Shown here: in pieces, positions 61,869-64,000 of the stretch
Layout of the letters: each line of letters opens with the position of its first letter
How positions within the stretch are numbered: position 1 is the first letter of the stretch
Assembly: GCF_000142905.1 (NCBI RefSeq)
Contig: NW_013657665.1
Span: 138,164 to 202,163, forward strand
DNA from: Thecamonas trahens ATCC 50062
Lineage: Eukaryota > Apusozoa > Apusomonadida > Apusomonadidae
Direction of reading: 5' to 3'
Length of the DNA: 64,000 bases
The notes under the pieces: generated by a model
Seen by the model: only the letters and a program-made list of their open reading frames with translations
What the model was told of the DNA's origin: nothing
The model's database searches: none
Made by a program: the position numbers and the translations under genes

Positions 61869-63148
61869 ATGTCGCGCAAGTCGTGGGACGCTGTTGAGGC
61901 GTATTTGCTTGACGCTGTGGCGGTGCTCGAAGCCAAGGTCGCACCCGAGGTCCTGGCGCGCATCTCAAAGGACCGACGCGGCTCGTCGGCGTCGACCTTG
62001 TCATCAAGTTCGAGCTCGGGCGACTTTTTGTCTGCCGAGAACGGTGGTGAGGCTGCGTCGCCCAAGGTTGCGCTCGCCAAGCGGGTGCTGGACCTCGCCA
62101 ACGCGATCGAGGGCCAGGAGATTGCGCAGCTGTACATGTTGCAGCTGGAGCAGGCACAGGCGTCGTACGAGGCCAAGCTAGAAGGGCTGACTCGCGAGAT
62201 CCGCGCAATCGAGGCGCGGGCGGCTGCCGACGGCGTCGGGGCCAGCAGCGGCAGCGGGGTGGCAGGACCCGGCAGTGGCGGCGAGGCGCAGGCGTTGGTG
62301 GCAGCCAACGCGGCACTCGAGGCCAAGGTCCGCGAGCTGGACGAAGCCAAGCGCGAAGCCGAGGTGTGGCAGCCGGCGAATCTGGCGTCGTCGATCGGAG
62401 GCTACGTGTGGAACGCAACGGTCAAGGCGTTCGAGGTTGTGTCGTCGGCGACCCACCACCTCACACACAACCGCCGCTCGCGGCCCGGGGTGTACTCGGC
62501 GCTCGAGTCGGAGCAGATGCGGACGATACACGAGTACTACAAGCGGTACATTGCGCCGACGCTTCCGGAGCTGCTCGAGGTGACCGGTCCGGACTATGCA
62601 TCGTCGGCGACGGCGTCGCCGCCCAAGCCGCGCACCTTTCACCTTCGTTCGTGGCAGCACAAGCTCGGCGACGGCTTCCTCCGTCCGCTGGCCAGGAGGC
62701 ACTCGCGCACGTCTGCTCGTACCAGGTCGAGCGTCACGCCCGCATCGCCGGCGCCGGTTATCCCGACGACCCGACAAACTTGCTCCTCACCGAGCTCAAG
62801 ACCTGGCTGGTGGCTGAGCTCTCGGTCGCGCCGCGCGACTCGCCGACCGCCGTCGACTCGCTCCGTAACCGTATCAAATTTCTCCGCGATCTCGTCAACG
62901 CGTCGATCTTCCCAGTTGGCACCACGTCGTCGATCCACCTCGTCACTGTCCTCAACTACGTCCTCTCGCTCCTCACAGAGGCGCACGCCGCGTTTGCGCC
63001 CGAGGCCCTCGAACGGGCCACGGTCGCCATCACCTTTTCTTCCCCGCCGACGCCGCCCTCGTCCGATGACGATGGCAGTGCCCCTCGGCGCCCCTCGCTC
63101 TCGGCCGCGAGAAGATCTTCCGTGTCGTCGTCGACCTCGCGCGAGTAG
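61869..63148 (+). CDS. Unrecognised protein with coiled coil and conserved-looking helical C-terminal half, frame broken once
   Basis: 426 codons after repair. N-terminal half: MSRKSWDAVEAYLLDAVAVL, a Ser-rich linker, then a coiled coil (about 80-160). A helical domain follows: QMRTIHEYYKRYIAPTLPEL, WQHKLGDGFLRPLA, and in the second frame EALAHVCSYQVERHARIAGA and LLTELKTWLVAELSVAPRDS. The frames meet at about 62683-62697; one added base restores a single frame. The composition and codon use of both parts are coding-like. The layout (coil plus helical bundle with RNRIKFLRDLV) recalls vesicle-tethering or RUN-like proteins, but I cannot assign a family. The tail is Ser/Arg-rich. Confidence 0.6.
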
Positions 63149-63494
63149 GCTGTTCTGTGCCACTCGCGTTCGTTTGCCTGTCGGCTTGAGTGGCAAGTAG
63201 CCAGCAAGCCGCGAACACACGTCGGAGCTGCCAGGAGAATGTCCGCGTCAGGCACAGGCCATGGCAATCGCACTCCGCCATAAAGCCCCCACGTCTGCTG
63301 CAAGCCGGGTACACACAAGTTGAGGCGGGTTCCTGACCCGGGCGGACCGGACCGTGACACGTACGCACCTCCAGGTCCATCTGGTCACGTGATCGAGCCG
63401 ATTCGGCTATGTTGACAGCGGTTTATGACCATTTTGCGGGAAATGTTAGACCTTCATTGATAAGCCACACTCCCCTCCTCCCCGCACCACCACC

Positions 63495-63600
63495 ATGGGA
63501 TCCTGTGCCTCGACGCGAAAGCGGTCGAGTGTGGGGCCTTTGACAGCCAGCGTGGTCTTCTCACGGGAGCGAGGCTCAACCTTTCTCCCTGTAACATGTA
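63495..63600 (+). CDS. Possible first exon of an N-myristoylated protein, incomplete
   Basis: ATG 63495 in good context (CACCACCATGGGA) starts MGSCASTRKRSS, a pattern that fits N-myristoylation (Gly2, Ser6) with palmitoylation at Cys4 and a basic cluster, as in signalling proteins anchored to membranes. The open frame runs to 63929 but after about 35 codons reads as non-coding; GTAACA near 63590 or GTACGT near 63599 could be a donor. A Gly-rich FGGGGVGG stretch around 63700 looks faintly like a P-loop but lacks GK(S/T). The remaining exons would lie beyond the window or downstream of 63700. Confidence 0.35.
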
Positions 63601-64000
63601 CGTTGGTCTTGGAGGTCAATGCCTGTCATGGGGCTTGTTTGAATCCGTCTTCCGCAGCCCGCCCCACGTTGACCAACGTCAGCCTTCTGTCTTTCGGCGG
63701 TGGTGGAGTCGGTGGTGTAGCAGCTACGGCTAGTGTGGGCCAAGATTGTTCCCCAACATACACCTACACGCATTGGTTTCCAGCCAGCAAGCATGTCTTG
63801 TCATCCTTGCCGTGTTATGTGGTAGAATGGCGTGTGGCGGCGGAGGTGGCGGCGTTACAACCCGGCTCGTTGGCAAGGCTGTGGTCAGGCGTGCGGCCAT
63901 TTTCCCGCACCCTGCGGCGAGATATTTGAGGCCGTTGACTGTATCAGTAGCTGCCATACGAGTTTGACTACGTCACACCAACTGGCCGAAACACTCACAT

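Noticed and set aside
63690..63725. Ras-like P-loop reading FGGGGVGG
   Set aside because: The Lys-Ser/Thr of the Walker A motif is missing and no GTPase motifs follow; an intron could hide them but nothing shows it.
1..64000. Long open frames antisense or out of frame to the genes (for example the minus strand at 514-1395, 3579-4736 and 54211-55398)
   Set aside because: They are shadows caused by high GC content; their peptides are Arg/Ser/Pro-rich without domains and lie exactly opposite conserved genes.
1..64000. CRISPR arrays, insertion sequences, transposase or retroelement genes, viral insertions
   Set aside because: None seen. The tandem repeats present are simple-sequence or coding repeats without spacer structure, and no transposase, integrase or reverse transcriptase motifs were found.

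Overview
This is a gene-dense nuclear segment from a free-living unicellular eukaryote. Its GC content is high, codon use is strongly biased to G/C in third positions, and introns are few and short (about 100-320 nt, GT-AG). Neighbouring genes are only a few hundred bases apart and many are divergently transcribed. The gene set (KDM5-type demethylase, condensin II subunit, UFM1 E1, HMMR-like and Sfi1-like coiled-coil proteins, leishmanolysin, Dispatched/Patched-like transporter) and the composition fit a flagellate near the base of opisthokonts, for example an apusomonad such as Thecamonas. That placement is inference. A 710-base N gap lies at 50177-50886.

Layout. 1-24 kb: start of a carotenoid oxygenase (-), a membrane-anchored leishmanolysin (+), FOXRED1 (+), an HMMR-like coiled-coil protein (+), a full-architecture KDM5 (-), an MFS transporter (+), an Sfi1-like centrin-binding protein (-), pyrroline-5-carboxylate reductase (-), an AT-rich island, an M20 peptidase (-) and an IAH1-type esterase (-), then about 1.6 kb with no convincing gene. 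24-40 kb: a single-pass membrane protein with an outer Cys-rich repeat and an inner CAP-Gly domain (+), a Patched/Dispatched-family protein (+), a secreted PLC-X phosphodiesterase (+), UBA5 (+), a 1001-residue coiled-coil protein (-), an F-box protein (-), a Gly-rich C2HC zinc-finger protein (+), a syntaxin (+) and TOM7 (-). 41-56 kb: a triple-DEP protein (+), condensin-II NCAPG2 (+), an F-box/ankyrin protein (-), an LSD1-type zinc-finger protein (+), the gap, an LRR-IQ protein ending in a CaaX box (+), an ankyrin/RanBP2-finger/RING protein (+) and endonuclease IV (-). 57-64 kb: a PH-DH-PH RhoGEF (+), a WD40 protein (-), an orphan protein (+) and the possible start of an N-acylated protein (+).

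The most important observation is technical or biological. At least ten reading-frame breaks in nine otherwise conserved genes are all repaired by adding exactly one base, usually in a short homopolymer run. The summed exon lengths are then exact multiples of three. Under-called homopolymers in a draft assembly are the simplest explanation, and none of these genes should be read as split or as a pseudogene without cDNA. The most novel gene is the CAP-Gly membrane protein at 24229-25185. Functional themes are cytoskeleton and centrosome (HMMR-like, Sfi1-like, CAP-Gly, LRR-CaaX, RhoGEF), ubiquitin-like modification (UBA5, two F-box proteins, RING protein), chromatin (KDM5, NCAPG2) and mitochondria (FOXRED1, TOM7). 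The genes are not arranged in operons.
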